A stretch of 13,696 bases of DNA. Origin: Thiorhodovibrio sp. GTDB lineage: Bacteria > Pseudomonadota > Gammaproteobacteria > Chromatiales > Chromatiaceae. The notes below the pieces were generated by a model. The model did no database searches, was not told where the DNA came from, and was given only the letters and a program-made list of their open reading frames with translations. A program made the translations under genes and the position numbers. Each line of letters starts with the position of its first letter. The first letter of the stretch is position 1. Below, one piece after another: positions 1-7,578 of the stretch. Where the stretch lies: the NCBI GenBank assembly GCA_007128075.1, contig SKYD01000096.1, forward strand, positions 1 through 13,696, written 5' to 3'.

Positions 1-2153
1 ATCGGTTTCGGGTGCGCGATGATCTGCACACGCGGCTGGCAGAATCCTTAGAAACCGCACTACACCTTTCCGCTGGCTTTGTCCGCGTGGCATCGATGGA
101 CTCACCATCACACGAATTGACTTTTTCTGCCAGCTTTGCTTGCCCTCATTGTGGTTACAATCTGGCGGAATTGGAGCCGCGCTTGTTCTCGTTTAACCAT
201 CCCGCCGGTGCCTGTGCGCGTTGTGATGGGCTGGGGGTGGAACGCTTTTTTGATCCTGCCAAGGTGGTTGTCGATCCCGCGCAAAGTCTGGCGGCGGGCG
301 CAGTCTATGGCGGAATGCGGCGCAAAGAGTTGACCACCGCCCAGGTGCAACGCTTGGCTGCCGCGCTTGATTTTGATCCCAACACCCCGTGGCAGGCGTT
401 GCCCGAATCAGCGCAACAGGCGCTGTTGTATGGCATGGCTGGCGAGCAGTTTGAGGGGCTGATCCCGGCGCTGGAGCGGCGCTACCGTGAAACTGAATCG
501 ATGACGGTGCGCGAGGAGCTGGCGCGCTATCTGTCGGATCAGCCGTGCCCAGATTGCAATGGTACGCGGCTCAATCCCGCAGCGCGAAATGTGTTCATTG
601 CTGGACACAGCTTGCCCCAATTAGCGGCACTGTCGTTAGCCGACTGTTTGCAGTGGCTCACCAATCTGACGCTGCACGGTCAGCAAGCGACGATTGGCGA
701 GCGGATTGTCCGCGAGATCATCGACCGCTTGCAGTTTTTGGTCGCGGTCGGGCTGGATTATCTGAGCCTAGAGCGCAGTGCCGAAACCCTTTCCGGCGGT
801 GAGGCGCAACGCATTCGGCTGGCAAGTCAAATCGGGGCTGGTTTGGTGGGGGTGCTGTATATCCTTGATGAGCCGTCAATTGGTCTGCATCCACGCGACA
901 ATGCCCGCTTGCTGGCGACCTTGGAACAGTTGCGCGACCTTGGCAACACCGTGATTGTGGTTGAGCACGACGAAGAGGCGATCCGCGCCGCAGATCAGGT
1001 GGTGGATTTAGGACCAGGTGCTGGAGCGCACGGTGGAACCGTGGTCGCCCAGGGAACCGCTGCCGAGATTGCCGCCAATCCGCAATCGCTCACCGGGCGT
1101 TATCTTGCCAGAACCTTGCAGATTGCCGTGCCCACAACGCGCACGGCGGTTGATCTAAAGCACAGCTTGCGGCTGTGCGGAGCCAGTGGGAATAACTTGC
1201 AACAAGTAGACGCACTGATTCCAGTCGGCACCCTGTGCGTTGTCACCGGGGTGTCAGGTTCAGGCAAATCGACGCTGATCAACGATACGCTCTATCCACT
1301 GGTCGCCCAGAAGCTACATCAGTCAACGCTGCGCCCAGCGCCCTATCGCGCCATCGAGGGGCTTGAGCATTTTGATAAGGTGGTGGCAATCAATCAAAGC
1401 CCGATTGGGCGCACCCCGCGTTCCAATCCTGCCACCTATACCGGGCTGTTTACGCTCATCCGTGAGTTGTTTGCGGCGGTGCCTGAGTCCCGAGCGCGGG
1501 GCTATCTGCCCGGGCGCTTTAGTTTTAATGTCAAAGGTGGACGCTGCGAGGCCTGCAAAGGCGATGGGGTGATTCGGGTCGAGATGCACTTTTTGCCCGA
1601 TCTGTATGTGACCTGCGAGCACTGCCACGGGCGGCGTTACAACCGCGAGACGCTGGAGATTCGCTACAAAGGACGCACCATCGACGAGGTGCTTGGGCTG
1701 AGCGTTGATGAGGCGGCGGACTTTTTCGCCCCAGTGCCGACTCTCAAGCGTCAACTAGATACCTTGATTGCGGTGGGGCTGGGCTATATTGCCCTTGGTC
1801 AGCGGGCGACAACGCTCTCTGGTGGCGAGGCGCAGCGGGTGAAACTCAGCCGTGAGCTGTCGCGTCGCGCCACCGGACGCACCCTCTATCTGCTCGACGA
1901 GCCGACCACCGGGCTGCATTTTCACGATGTTCATCAGTTGCTAACCGTGTTGCAACAATTGCGCGATCAAGGCAACACCATCATCGTGATTGAACACAAT
2001 CTCGATGTCATCAAAACCGCCGACTGGATCATCGATCTCGGTCCTGAGGGCGGTCAGCGCGGTGGGCAGATCATCGCCACCGGCACCCCAGAACAGATCG
2101 CCGCCTGTGCGCATTCCTATACTGGTCAAGCGTTGACGGAATACAATGATTAA
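1..2153 (+). CDS. uvrA: UvrABC excinuclease subunit A, 5'-truncated by the window edge
   Basis: UvrA is the damage-sensing ATPase of nucleotide excision repair; it dimerises, loads UvrB on lesions and leaves. The reading frame is open from base 3 (…RFRVRDDLHTRLAES), which aligns near residue 220 of the roughly 940-residue family, so the N-terminal Walker A is outside the window. Numbering from the GTG at base 12, which is not the true start, I see a zinc finger at C44/C47 and C68/C71; the first ABC signature LSGGEAQRIRLASQ with ILDEPSIGLH; the second-domain Walker A GVSGSGKST; a CEAC…CEHC zinc module; the second signature LSGGEAQRVKL; and LLDEPTTGLHF. The match to E. coli UvrA is strong throughout, except for an in-frame shortening of a loop before the FEG…ERRYRETES segment. 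The stop overlaps the moaD start by 8 bases. Confidence 0.98.
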   Translation, partial: RFRVRDDLHTRLAESLETALHLSAGFVRVASMDSPSHELTFSASFACPHCGYNLAELEPRLFSFNHPAGACARCDGLGVERFFDPAKVVVDPAQSLAAGAVYGGMRRKELTTAQVQRLAAALDFDPNTPWQALPESAQQALLYGMAGEQFEGLIPALERRYRETESMTVREELARYLSDQPCPDCNGTRLNPAARNVFIAGHSLPQLAALSLADCLQWLTNLTLHGQQATIGERIVREIIDRLQFLVAVGLDYLSLERSAETLSGGEAQRIRLASQIGAGLVGVLYILDEPSIGLHPRDNARLLATLEQLRDLGNTVIVVEHDEEAIRAADQVVDLGPGAGAHGGTVVAQGTAAEIAANPQSLTGRYLARTLQIAVPTTRTAVDLKHSLRLCGASGNNLQQVDALIPVGTLCVVTGVSGSGKSTLINDTLYPLVAQKLHQSTLRPAPYRAIEGLEHFDKVVAINQSPIGRTPRSNPATYTGLFTLIRELFAAVPESRARGYLPGRFSFNVKGGRCEACKGDGVIRVEMHFLPDLYVTCEHCHGRRYNRETLEIRYKGRTIDEVLGLSVDEAADFFAPVPTLKRQLDTLIAVGLGYIALGQRATTLSGGEAQRVKLSRELSRRATGRTLYLLDEPTTGLHFHDVHQLLTVLQQLRDQGNTIIVIEHNLDVIKTADWIIDLGPEGGQRGGQIIATGTPEQIAACAHSYTGQALTEYND

Positions 2154-2397
2154 GCTACGATTTTTTGCCGCTTTGCGTGAGGTGCTAGGGTGCGACAGCG
2201 AGACGCTGACAGTCACCACCCCGCTGACTGTTGCTGAATTACGCGCCCAGTTAGCCACCAAAAATGACCGCTGGGCTGCCGCACTGGCACCCGAGGCGAC
2301 AGTGCTGGCAGCGGTCAATCACGAACTCGCGCAGCCTAACACCCTGGTGCAGGATGGCGATGAGGTCGCGTTTTTTCCACCCGTCACTGGCGGTTAG
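2146..2397 (+). CDS. moaD: Molybdopterin synthase small (sulfur-carrier) subunit MoaD
   Basis: This 83-residue ubiquitin-fold sulfur carrier ends in the diagnostic Gly-Gly tail (FFPPVTGG). In the known pathway the tail is adenylated by MoeB, thiocarboxylated, and donates sulfur to precursor Z within the MoaD-MoaE synthase in the cytoplasm. The N-terminus MIKLRFFAALRE and the segments RWAAAL, LAAVN and DGDEVAFFPPVTGG match E. coli MoaD closely, and the length is normal. The start ATG lies inside the last codons of uvrA (8-base overlap) and has only a weak Shine-Dalgarno, so translation is probably coupled to uvrA. No moaE, moaC or moeB lies nearby. The stop TAG overlaps the TAA of the convergent mscS-type gene in the four bases TTAG at 2394-2397. 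Confidence 0.95.
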   Translation: MIKLRFFAALREVLGCDSETLTVTTPLTVAELRAQLATKNDRWAAALAPEATVLAAVNHELAQPNTLVQDGDEVAFFPPVTGG

Positions 2398-4115
2398 CTG
2401 GCCTGGTGGAGCATAATCTGGGTGAATGGAATCTCCCAGCCCTCGGCGTTGCAGGTTTCAACTAGCAGCCGCTGAATCGCTGATTCAAGCTGTGGTCGCC
2501 GGGCGGCCGCTGGTCCAGCAACATCAACGAGGATGCGATAGGCGAGCGCCGAGTCGCCAGCATGGTCAAACAGCACCTCAATTGATTGAATATCTGTCGG
2601 ATTTTCGGCAACGCTTGGCAGCCCCGCCTCCAATGCACTTTGCATGCGTTCTACCACCGTCGTGGTGGCAATCGCCTGATGCTGATAATCAATCCCAAAG
2701 GTCGCGCAAACCCGGAACCGTGGTGATAATTTACGCGGATTCAGTGCCATAAAAGCATGAGTGGGATAGATGGTTTGCGCCCCGCCAAGCTCATTGAGAT
2801 GCACCGCGCTCGGGCTTTGCGCCACCACCTGTCCCATGCGGCCATCCGCCAGCTCGACCCAATCTCCCGTCGTGGTCGGAAACCACAGTTCTTGTTTGCC
2901 CAGGGGGCGCGAATAATAGCCCACCATTGCTTTGACTGGCATCTGATGAAACGCCCCGTCGAGCAGTGGATTGACCAGACAGACGGTAAAGCCCAGGGTT
3001 TCGACCTGATAGGGGATGTCATGAAATAACACCCGCTCGCCTTCGCGCACGGTGCCAATATTGAGCACCAGCTTGATGGTCTCGACCTGGCTGGGCAGGG
3101 TGTTGATGCTTGCCCAGGCAACACCGATCAAAAAGATAATGATGATACCGAGCATGAACCAATCGCCGGCGAGGTTAAACACCAGCATCATCGCCATCAG
3201 GCCGCCAAAAATACTCAACAGCCGCAACACAAGCTGCGTCAGCCGATTGGTAAACTTTTGTTCATGCTGAATATTTTGCAGGCGCGCCACGATCTGCGCC
3301 AGCCAGCTAATCCCAAAAAACACCACACTAAAGGCAATCACCGCCAGAATGAGATTCAGCCCGCGGGTGCGAAAAAATTCCTTGGCATAATTGGTGGTTT
3401 CATCGAGCATCGACTGGCGCTGATCGAGCCGATTTTCTAATTGCAGATCCAGCGCGGTATGACGATTGGCCGCCTCGGTGGCGATTCGTTGCCAGTGATC
3501 CAGCCGCTCTTCGAGCCGCTCGCGCAACGAATCCGATGGCGATTGCGCCAGCAGCAGCTCCAGCCGCTCGACCGCCTGTTCGGCTTGGGCGTGACGATTG
3601 GCGACCTCTTTGATTTGGGCGCGTAGCTCACCAACTGCGCGTGACTCGGCAGTGGCGTTTTCTAGCTCGGCCAAGATCGGCTTGAGCAGCTTGCTCAGCT
3701 CGTCTTGCCAATCAAACGGGCGCTCGGCTTCATCGACGAACAGTCGCAGATCAATGTTGACCGCAAAGCGTTCAAATTGATGGCGTTGATCCTCAAGCTC
3801 TTCACGCAGCCGCCGGAAACGATCCGTCAGTTCTTGACGGGTCACAGTATCGCGGGCATCAATCAGCCGCTGCTGCACCTGCAACACCTGGCGTTCTTTG
3901 CTGCGCAAGGCTTTGTGCAATGCCTCCAGCGATTGCAGCTCAGTGGCAGCGCGTGACCGCCCGGGGGCAATCGGATCAAGCAGCGCGGGGGGCAGCGGGG
4001 CAGTGGCGGGGGATTCTAGTGCTTCGTCTGGTTCTGGCTCGGCATTCGCCAACAGTGGCATGACCAGCAGTGCCAACAATAACCAGATCGAGCCTATTCT
4101 ATTGGTAAACTTCAT
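2394..4115 (-). CDS. MscS-family mechanosensitive channel with N-terminal coiled-coil periplasmic domain
   Basis: This 573-residue inner-membrane protein is probably a gated pore of the small-conductance mechanosensitive family. A signal peptide covers about residues 1-25 (hydrophobic IWLLLALLVMPLLANA, cleavage after ANA). Residues about 55-240 are charged and heptad-rich, consistent with a periplasmic coiled coil. Three membrane segments lie near 252-273, 295-314 and 318-338. Residues 350-400 (VREGERVLFHDIPYQVETLGF) look like an MscS beta domain. A second similar module follows at 411-462 (GDWVELADGRMGQVV … YPTHAFMALNPRKLS). An MscS-like C-terminal domain ends the protein. The third membrane segment lacks the regular Gly/Ala pattern of E. 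coli MscS. The start is 27 bases past the aer stop with no clear Shine-Dalgarno, so co-transcription with aer is possible. Family membership is fairly sure; the gating stimulus is unknown. Confidence 0.8.
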   Translation of the reverse strand: MKFTNRIGSIWLLLALLVMPLLANAEPEPDEALESPATAPLPPALLDPIAPGRSRAATELQSLEALHKALRSKERQVLQVQQRLIDARDTVTRQELTDRFRRLREELEDQRHQFERFAVNIDLRLFVDEAERPFDWQDELSKLLKPILAELENATAESRAVGELRAQIKEVANRHAQAEQAVERLELLLAQSPSDSLRERLEERLDHWQRIATEAANRHTALDLQLENRLDQRQSMLDETTNYAKEFFRTRGLNLILAVIAFSVVFFGISWLAQIVARLQNIQHEQKFTNRLTQLVLRLLSIFGGLMAMMLVFNLAGDWFMLGIIIIFLIGVAWASINTLPSQVETIKLVLNIGTVREGERVLFHDIPYQVETLGFTVCLVNPLLDGAFHQMPVKAMVGYYSRPLGKQELWFPTTTGDWVELADGRMGQVVAQSPSAVHLNELGGAQTIYPTHAFMALNPRKLSPRFRVCATFGIDYQHQAIATTTVVERMQSALEAGLPSVAENPTDIQSIEVLFDHAGDSALAYRILVDVAGPAAARRPQLESAIQRLLVETCNAEGWEIPFTQIMLHQAS

Positions 4116-4142
4116 GCTAAAAAATGATTTTATTTGTGTTGA

Positions 4143-5714
4143 TTAAATCTGATACTGTCCGATGACCTGATTGAGTCGCTGGGCGAGTTGATCAAGATTG
4201 CCGCAGGCACTGACCAGAGTGTCGGTGCTGGCGAGGGTGTGGTCGGCAAGATCGCGGATGCTGATGATGTTGCGGTTCATTTCTTCACCGACCGAGGCCT
4301 GTTCATCGGCGGCGGTGGCAATCTGCGCATTCATGTCATTGATCACATGCACCGCTTGTTCAATATCATCGAGCGCCTGTCCGGTCTCAATCACCGCATT
4401 GACACTGTCTTCGGCCTGATTGCGACTGCGGCCCATGATTTCCACCGCTTGACGCGCACCCGCTTGCAGATTGATGATCATCGACTGAATTTCTTGGGTC
4501 GATTGCTGGGTGCGTTGTGCCAATGAGCGCACCTCATCGGCGACCACGGCAAAGCCGCGCCCCTGCTCGCCGGCGCGAGCGGCCTCAATCGCGGCATTGA
4601 GCGCCAGCAGATTGGTTTGGTTGGCAATGCCGTGAATCACATCGACAATGCTGCCGATGTTCTCGCTGGCCTCGCCAAGATGACCAATCGCCGCCGCTGC
4701 TTCTTCAACCCCTTCGGCAAGCTCGCGGATGAGCGTGACACTGCCATCGGCCTTGCTGCGTCCATCCTGTGCTTTAGCGGCAGCACTGGTGGCGGATTCA
4801 GACGCAGCGGCAGTGTTGCGGGCAACCTCGGATACCGTTGCCGACATCTCATTCATCGCCGTTGCCACCATGTCGGTTTCTTGGTGCTGGCGCTCCATGA
4901 GTTGATGCGCCTCGTGGCTGGCGGTGGCGACCTCGCCGCTGGCTTGGGCGAGACTGCTGGCAGATTCTTGCAAATGCCCCATCACCGTGGCTAAGCGCGC
5001 CTGCACCATTTTGATCGCTTGCAAAATATCGGTGATCTCATCACAACGCTCAACGCGAATCGGGGTCGATAAATCGCCGCCAGCGATGTTTTTTGCCACC
5101 AACACGATCTGCTTGACCGGCGCAAACAGCCGCCAACTCAGCCACTGCGCCAGCCCAAGAGCGACAATCAAGGTCGCCAGCCCCAGCCAAAGCTGCTGCA
5201 GCCAGCCGGCTGCCAGCGCCCCAATGCCGACCACTAAAAAGCTCAGAAAAATTTGGTGACGATAGCCAAACTGCAACGACCACTGCCGTGGCAAGGTGTC
5301 GAGTTTTTTGGCTTGAAGCTCGGCATACAACTGGGCGGCGCGGTTGACATGTTCACGATCCGGTTTGACACGCACCGATTGATAGCCGACCAGTTGCTCA
5401 CCCTGATAGACCGGGGTGACATAGGCATCAACCCAGTAATGGTCACCATTTTTGCAGCGATTTTTGACGATCCCGCGCCATGAGCGCCCGGTCTTGACCG
5501 TGTCCCATAGGTCTTTAAATGCCGCTGGCGGCATGTCAGGATGGCGGACAATATTATGGTTGGCACCTAAGAGTTCTTGTTCAGAAAATCCACAAACCGT
5601 CACAAACGCCTGATTGCAATAGGTAATGAAGCCTTTGGTATCAGTGGTGGAAACCAGCGTGAACGAATCGGGATAATCGTTCTCACGCTGTGTGACTGGG
5701 GTGTTGATTTTCAT
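4143..5714 (-). CDS. aer: Aer-type aerotaxis receptor (PAS-HAMP-methyl-accepting chemotaxis protein)
   Basis: This 523-residue receptor senses redox or energy state through an FAD-binding PAS domain and signals to CheW/CheA. The PAS domain (about 15-120) aligns with E. coli Aer without gaps over its core, keeping N34, R57, H58, D60, W79 and N85, which are important for FAD binding or signalling in that protein. A membrane anchor of two short helices lies at about 153-171 and 174-196, followed by a HAMP domain (about 197-250). The kinase-control hairpin is clear at about 357-410 (QTNLLALNAAIEAARAGEQG, FAVVADEVRSLAQR). There is no C-terminal CheR-tethering pentapeptide, as expected for Aer. The start ATG overlaps the upstream small gene's TGA (ATGA) and follows a run of seven A. 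There is no separate Shine-Dalgarno, so translational coupling is likely. No other che or flagellar gene is in the window. Confidence 0.95.
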   Translation of the reverse strand: MKINTPVTQRENDYPDSFTLVSTTDTKGFITYCNQAFVTVCGFSEQELLGANHNIVRHPDMPPAAFKDLWDTVKTGRSWRGIVKNRCKNGDHYWVDAYVTPVYQGEQLVGYQSVRVKPDREHVNRAAQLYAELQAKKLDTLPRQWSLQFGYRHQIFLSFLVVGIGALAAGWLQQLWLGLATLIVALGLAQWLSWRLFAPVKQIVLVAKNIAGGDLSTPIRVERCDEITDILQAIKMVQARLATVMGHLQESASSLAQASGEVATASHEAHQLMERQHQETDMVATAMNEMSATVSEVARNTAAASESATSAAAKAQDGRSKADGSVTLIRELAEGVEEAAAAIGHLGEASENIGSIVDVIHGIANQTNLLALNAAIEAARAGEQGRGFAVVADEVRSLAQRTQQSTQEIQSMIINLQAGARQAVEIMGRSRNQAEDSVNAVIETGQALDDIEQAVHVINDMNAQIATAADEQASVGEEMNRNIISIRDLADHTLASTDTLVSACGNLDQLAQRLNQVIGQYQI

Positions 5715-5989
5715 TGTTTTTTTGAGGATTCAATCGGTTTTGAGCCTGTTTCGTATTGCTGTAGACAGAGACAGTGCTGGGCTTTGATGGCAACTAACTG
5801 TGATTCTTCCAGTGTTTGCAGCCAGCGGACGCGCGCTGCGGGAGCGAGTTGACGGATGGCGTGAAACAAACAAGTCTCTGGATTATCCTGGGTGTAAGGA
5901 CATGAGAACACCAAGCCTAACAGCTCGGCCGGCAATCGCTTGGCGGTCTCATTCTTCACAGCCTCTTCAAAAGTAAAACCAGCCGCCAT
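5711..5989 (-). CDS. Small Cys/His protein of unknown function, coupled to aer
   Basis: This cytoplasmic protein is about 92 residues from the ATG at 5989, the start chosen here. The frame is open further upstream, with ATGs at 6031, 6022 and 6010, and a GTG lies at 5959; none has a convincing ribosome site. The first part of the gene overlaps the end of the DUF389 gene. The core reads SCPYTQDNPETCLFHAIRQL, then RVRWLQTL, then a QHCLCLQQ tail. The spacing Cys-x9-Cys-x2-His … His-x2-Cys suggests a metal site or a redox pair. I recall similar short proteins (CP…NP..C…R.L…R..WL…H..C) in gammaproteobacteria, but know of no assigned function. The position between DUF389 and aer, with an ATGA junction, argues that it is a real gene. 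A role with Aer is inference only. Confidence 0.72.
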   Translation of the reverse strand: MAAGFTFEEAVKNETAKRLPAELLGLVFSCPYTQDNPETCLFHAIRQLAPAARVRWLQTLEESQLVAIKAQHCLCLQQYETGSKPIESSKKQ

Positions 5990-7013
5990 TGATTGTCTTG
6001 ATTGCTTCATGAAAGGTCTCATTGAGCACATCGCTTAAAAAAATGCCAACGCTTAACAGCACAATCAGCGTTGCCCATAAGCCAATATACAGCACCATGG
6101 AATTCTTAACCCGCGCAGTTTCCAGCCAGCCCCGCGGTTTGATGCCTTTTAAGAAAAACACCACCTTTGCCGACAGCAGCACGCTGACAATATTGACCAT
6201 CAGGATCATGCCCGCGCCAGCAGACAAAATCCATTGGCCTTGACCAAACATCATCCCCATCACTGCCGCAGGCGGCAACAACGCCACCGCCACCATCACC
6301 CCGACCAGCGTTGAGGATAACCCAGTGGTAATTGACAGCGCGGCCGCCGCCCCAGATGCCAATGCTAAGACCACGCTGTCGATTTCAATATGAGTGCGTG
6401 ACAACACCTCATGGCCATCTAAGCTAATATCTGCCCATAAGATGCTGATCAACACCGACAACGCAATCGCCAGCCCCAGCCCGGCGGCATTGGCAGTCAA
6501 TGCTTGCTTTGCCAGTCCGCGATCACCTAATGAGGTGGCAAAGGCAAACGCCATGATCGGTCCCAACAGCGGGGCAATCACCATCGCGCCGATAATGACC
6601 GCCACATTGTCGGACACCAGCCCAATCGCGGCAACGATAGTAGACAACACCACCAGCAGCAGAAAATTGCGATCCAGTTGCGCACCCTTGGCAATGTCGG
6701 TGTAAAGCTCCTCGCGGGTGCTCACCACCGTATTGCGCTTGTTTTGGCGCGATTCCTCATCGCCCTCTTCGGTGCGCGGCAAGGTGGCAGTGACTGCGGT
6801 GACCACAATCCGCATCGATGGCTCACGATCCAGCATACTCTGCATTGAGTCGAGTAAACTTTGACGCGCCTTATCGGGTACCAGCATGTACAGCGTCTGC
6901 CGCCCATCAGCCCCCAGCGCCCCCCACCAACAATCGTCAGCACCATAAAACTTCGCCATGCCAATCAACTCCTTGGCATAGCGTTCTGGGGCAATCACCT
7001 CAACCATTCGCAT
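5967..7013 (-). CDS. DUF389 (TIGR00341-like) multi-pass membrane protein
   Basis: This is a 348-residue inner-membrane protein of unknown biochemical role. The N-terminal soluble part (about 1-110) has a ferredoxin-like look, ending in a charged stretch (TEEGDEESRQNKRN) and STREELYTDIAKGA. About seven hydrophobic segments follow, near 117-134, 136-157, 176-194, 212-228, 235-255, 262-284 and 305-326. The hallmark DUF389 motifs are present: GAMVIAPLLGPIMAFAFA at about 142-159 and ASGAAAALSITTGLSSTLVG at about 219-238, then VAVALLPPAA. The start ATG has an AAAGGG sequence 9 bases upstream; a second ATG two codons in is less well placed. It lies 23 bases after the sufE stop and its 3' end overlaps the small Cys/His gene, so it looks like part of one operon. 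Family assignment is good; a transport role is only supposed. Confidence 0.88.
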   Translation of the reverse strand: MRMVEVIAPERYAKELIGMAKFYGADDCWWGALGADGRQTLYMLVPDKARQSLLDSMQSMLDREPSMRIVVTAVTATLPRTEEGDEESRQNKRNTVVSTREELYTDIAKGAQLDRNFLLLVVLSTIVAAIGLVSDNVAVIIGAMVIAPLLGPIMAFAFATSLGDRGLAKQALTANAAGLGLAIALSVLISILWADISLDGHEVLSRTHIEIDSVVLALASGAAAALSITTGLSSTLVGVMVAVALLPPAAVMGMMFGQGQWILSAGAGMILMVNIVSVLLSAKVVFFLKGIKPRGWLETARVKNSMVLYIGLWATLIVLLSVGIFLSDVLNETFHEAIKTINGGWFYF

Positions 7014-7036
7014 CGCAAAAAACCCTTTAGTGTGTA

Positions 7037-7450
7037 TCAGTGATCAAGCTGACGCGCAATTTGGTAAATATGTTCAAAAAAATGCTCCATTCCTGCCTGA
7101 CGGTTGCTACTCAGATGCTCTTTTAGCCCCAACTGATTGACAAACGGGACAGGATCGGTCGCCAACACCTGCGCCGGGGTTGCGCCCTGAAATGGCACCA
7201 ACAACAGCGCCACCAACCCGCGCACCAACGGCGTTTCCGCATCGGCGCGAAATTCAATCGACGGCGGATCGGTGGGGCGGAGATTGCCAACCAGCCAGGT
7301 CTGAGTATTACAGCCCTTGACCAAATTCGCTGCATTTTTTTCACTGGCTGCCAGCGGCAACAGCTCACGGCTCAGCTCGCCGATAAATTCATAACGCGCC
7401 TCCCAATTATCCAATAATTCAAAGGCTTCAATCACTTCCTGCATTTGCAT
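7037..7450 (-). CDS. sufE: SufE/CsdE-family sulfur acceptor for cysteine desulfurase
   Basis: SufE accepts persulfide sulfur from a SufS/CsdA-type cysteine desulfurase and passes it to Fe-S cluster assembly in the cytoplasm. The active-site cysteine sits in VKGCNTQTWLVG (Cys47 from the start used here), equivalent to Cys51 of E. coli SufE. The N-terminal pattern (EAFELLDNWEARYEFIGELSRELLPL) and the C-terminal LSSNRQAGMEHFFEHI are typical. I chose the ATG at 7450, giving 137 residues, because GGAG lies 8 bases upstream; the ATG at 7465 would add five residues but has no ribosome site. No desulfurase gene lies next to it, so SufE and CsdE cannot be told apart. It appears to be the first gene of the leftward cluster and is divergent from alaC. 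Confidence 0.93.
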   Translation of the reverse strand: MQMQEVIEAFELLDNWEARYEFIGELSRELLPLAASEKNAANLVKGCNTQTWLVGNLRPTDPPSIEFRADAETPLVRGLVALLLVPFQGATPAQVLATDPVPFVNQLGLKEHLSSNRQAGMEHFFEHIYQIARQLDH

Positions 7451-7510
7451 CGTCAACACTCCCATGCTGTTTTATGAACGAAATGCTGCCAAAAACCAGC
7501 AGCACCTGAA

Positions 7511-7539
7511 TGGATAGAGTTTCTTACTTTTGCTACAAT
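7511..7539 (+). promoter_or_regulatory. Candidate sigma-70 promoter for alaC-hom
   Basis: An extended -10 element, TGCTACAAT, occupies 7531-7539. A weak -35-like TGGATA (4 of 6) lies 17 bases before the TACAAT at 7511-7516. It would start transcription near 7546, leaving a leader of about 100 bases before the alaC GTG. A second TACAAT at 7580-7585 has an even weaker -35 partner and is an alternative. This is inferred from motif spacing only. Confidence 0.35.
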
Positions 7540-7565
7540 CCCCCTTCTTTTGGGCGGTGATTGAG

Positions 7566-7578
7566 GTGTTTTTAACAC
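7566..7578. repeat. Perfect 5-3-5 inverted repeat, possible operator
   Basis: GTGTT and AACAC are perfect inverted halves separated by three T. The repeat lies in the sufE/alaC divergent intergenic region, directly before a TACAAT. Such a short palindrome between divergent genes could be a repressor site, but 5-base arms also arise by chance. No regulator family is recognised. Confidence 0.3.

Noticed and set aside
1323..1754. Open frame of 143 codons on the minus strand inside uvrA
   Set aside because: Mirror of a strongly conserved uvrA region; no ribosome site or domain.
1941..2318. Open frame of 125 codons on the minus strand across uvrA and moaD
   Set aside because: Antisense to two firmly identified genes.
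7451..7465. Upstream ATG for sufE
   Set aside because: The GGAG within this stretch is well placed for the ATG at 7450, and the extra five residues are not typical of the family.
7482..7502. GCTGC…GCAGC stem in front of sufE as a riboswitch or attenuator
   Set aside because: Single six- to seven-pair stem with no leader peptide, T-tract or known riboswitch core.
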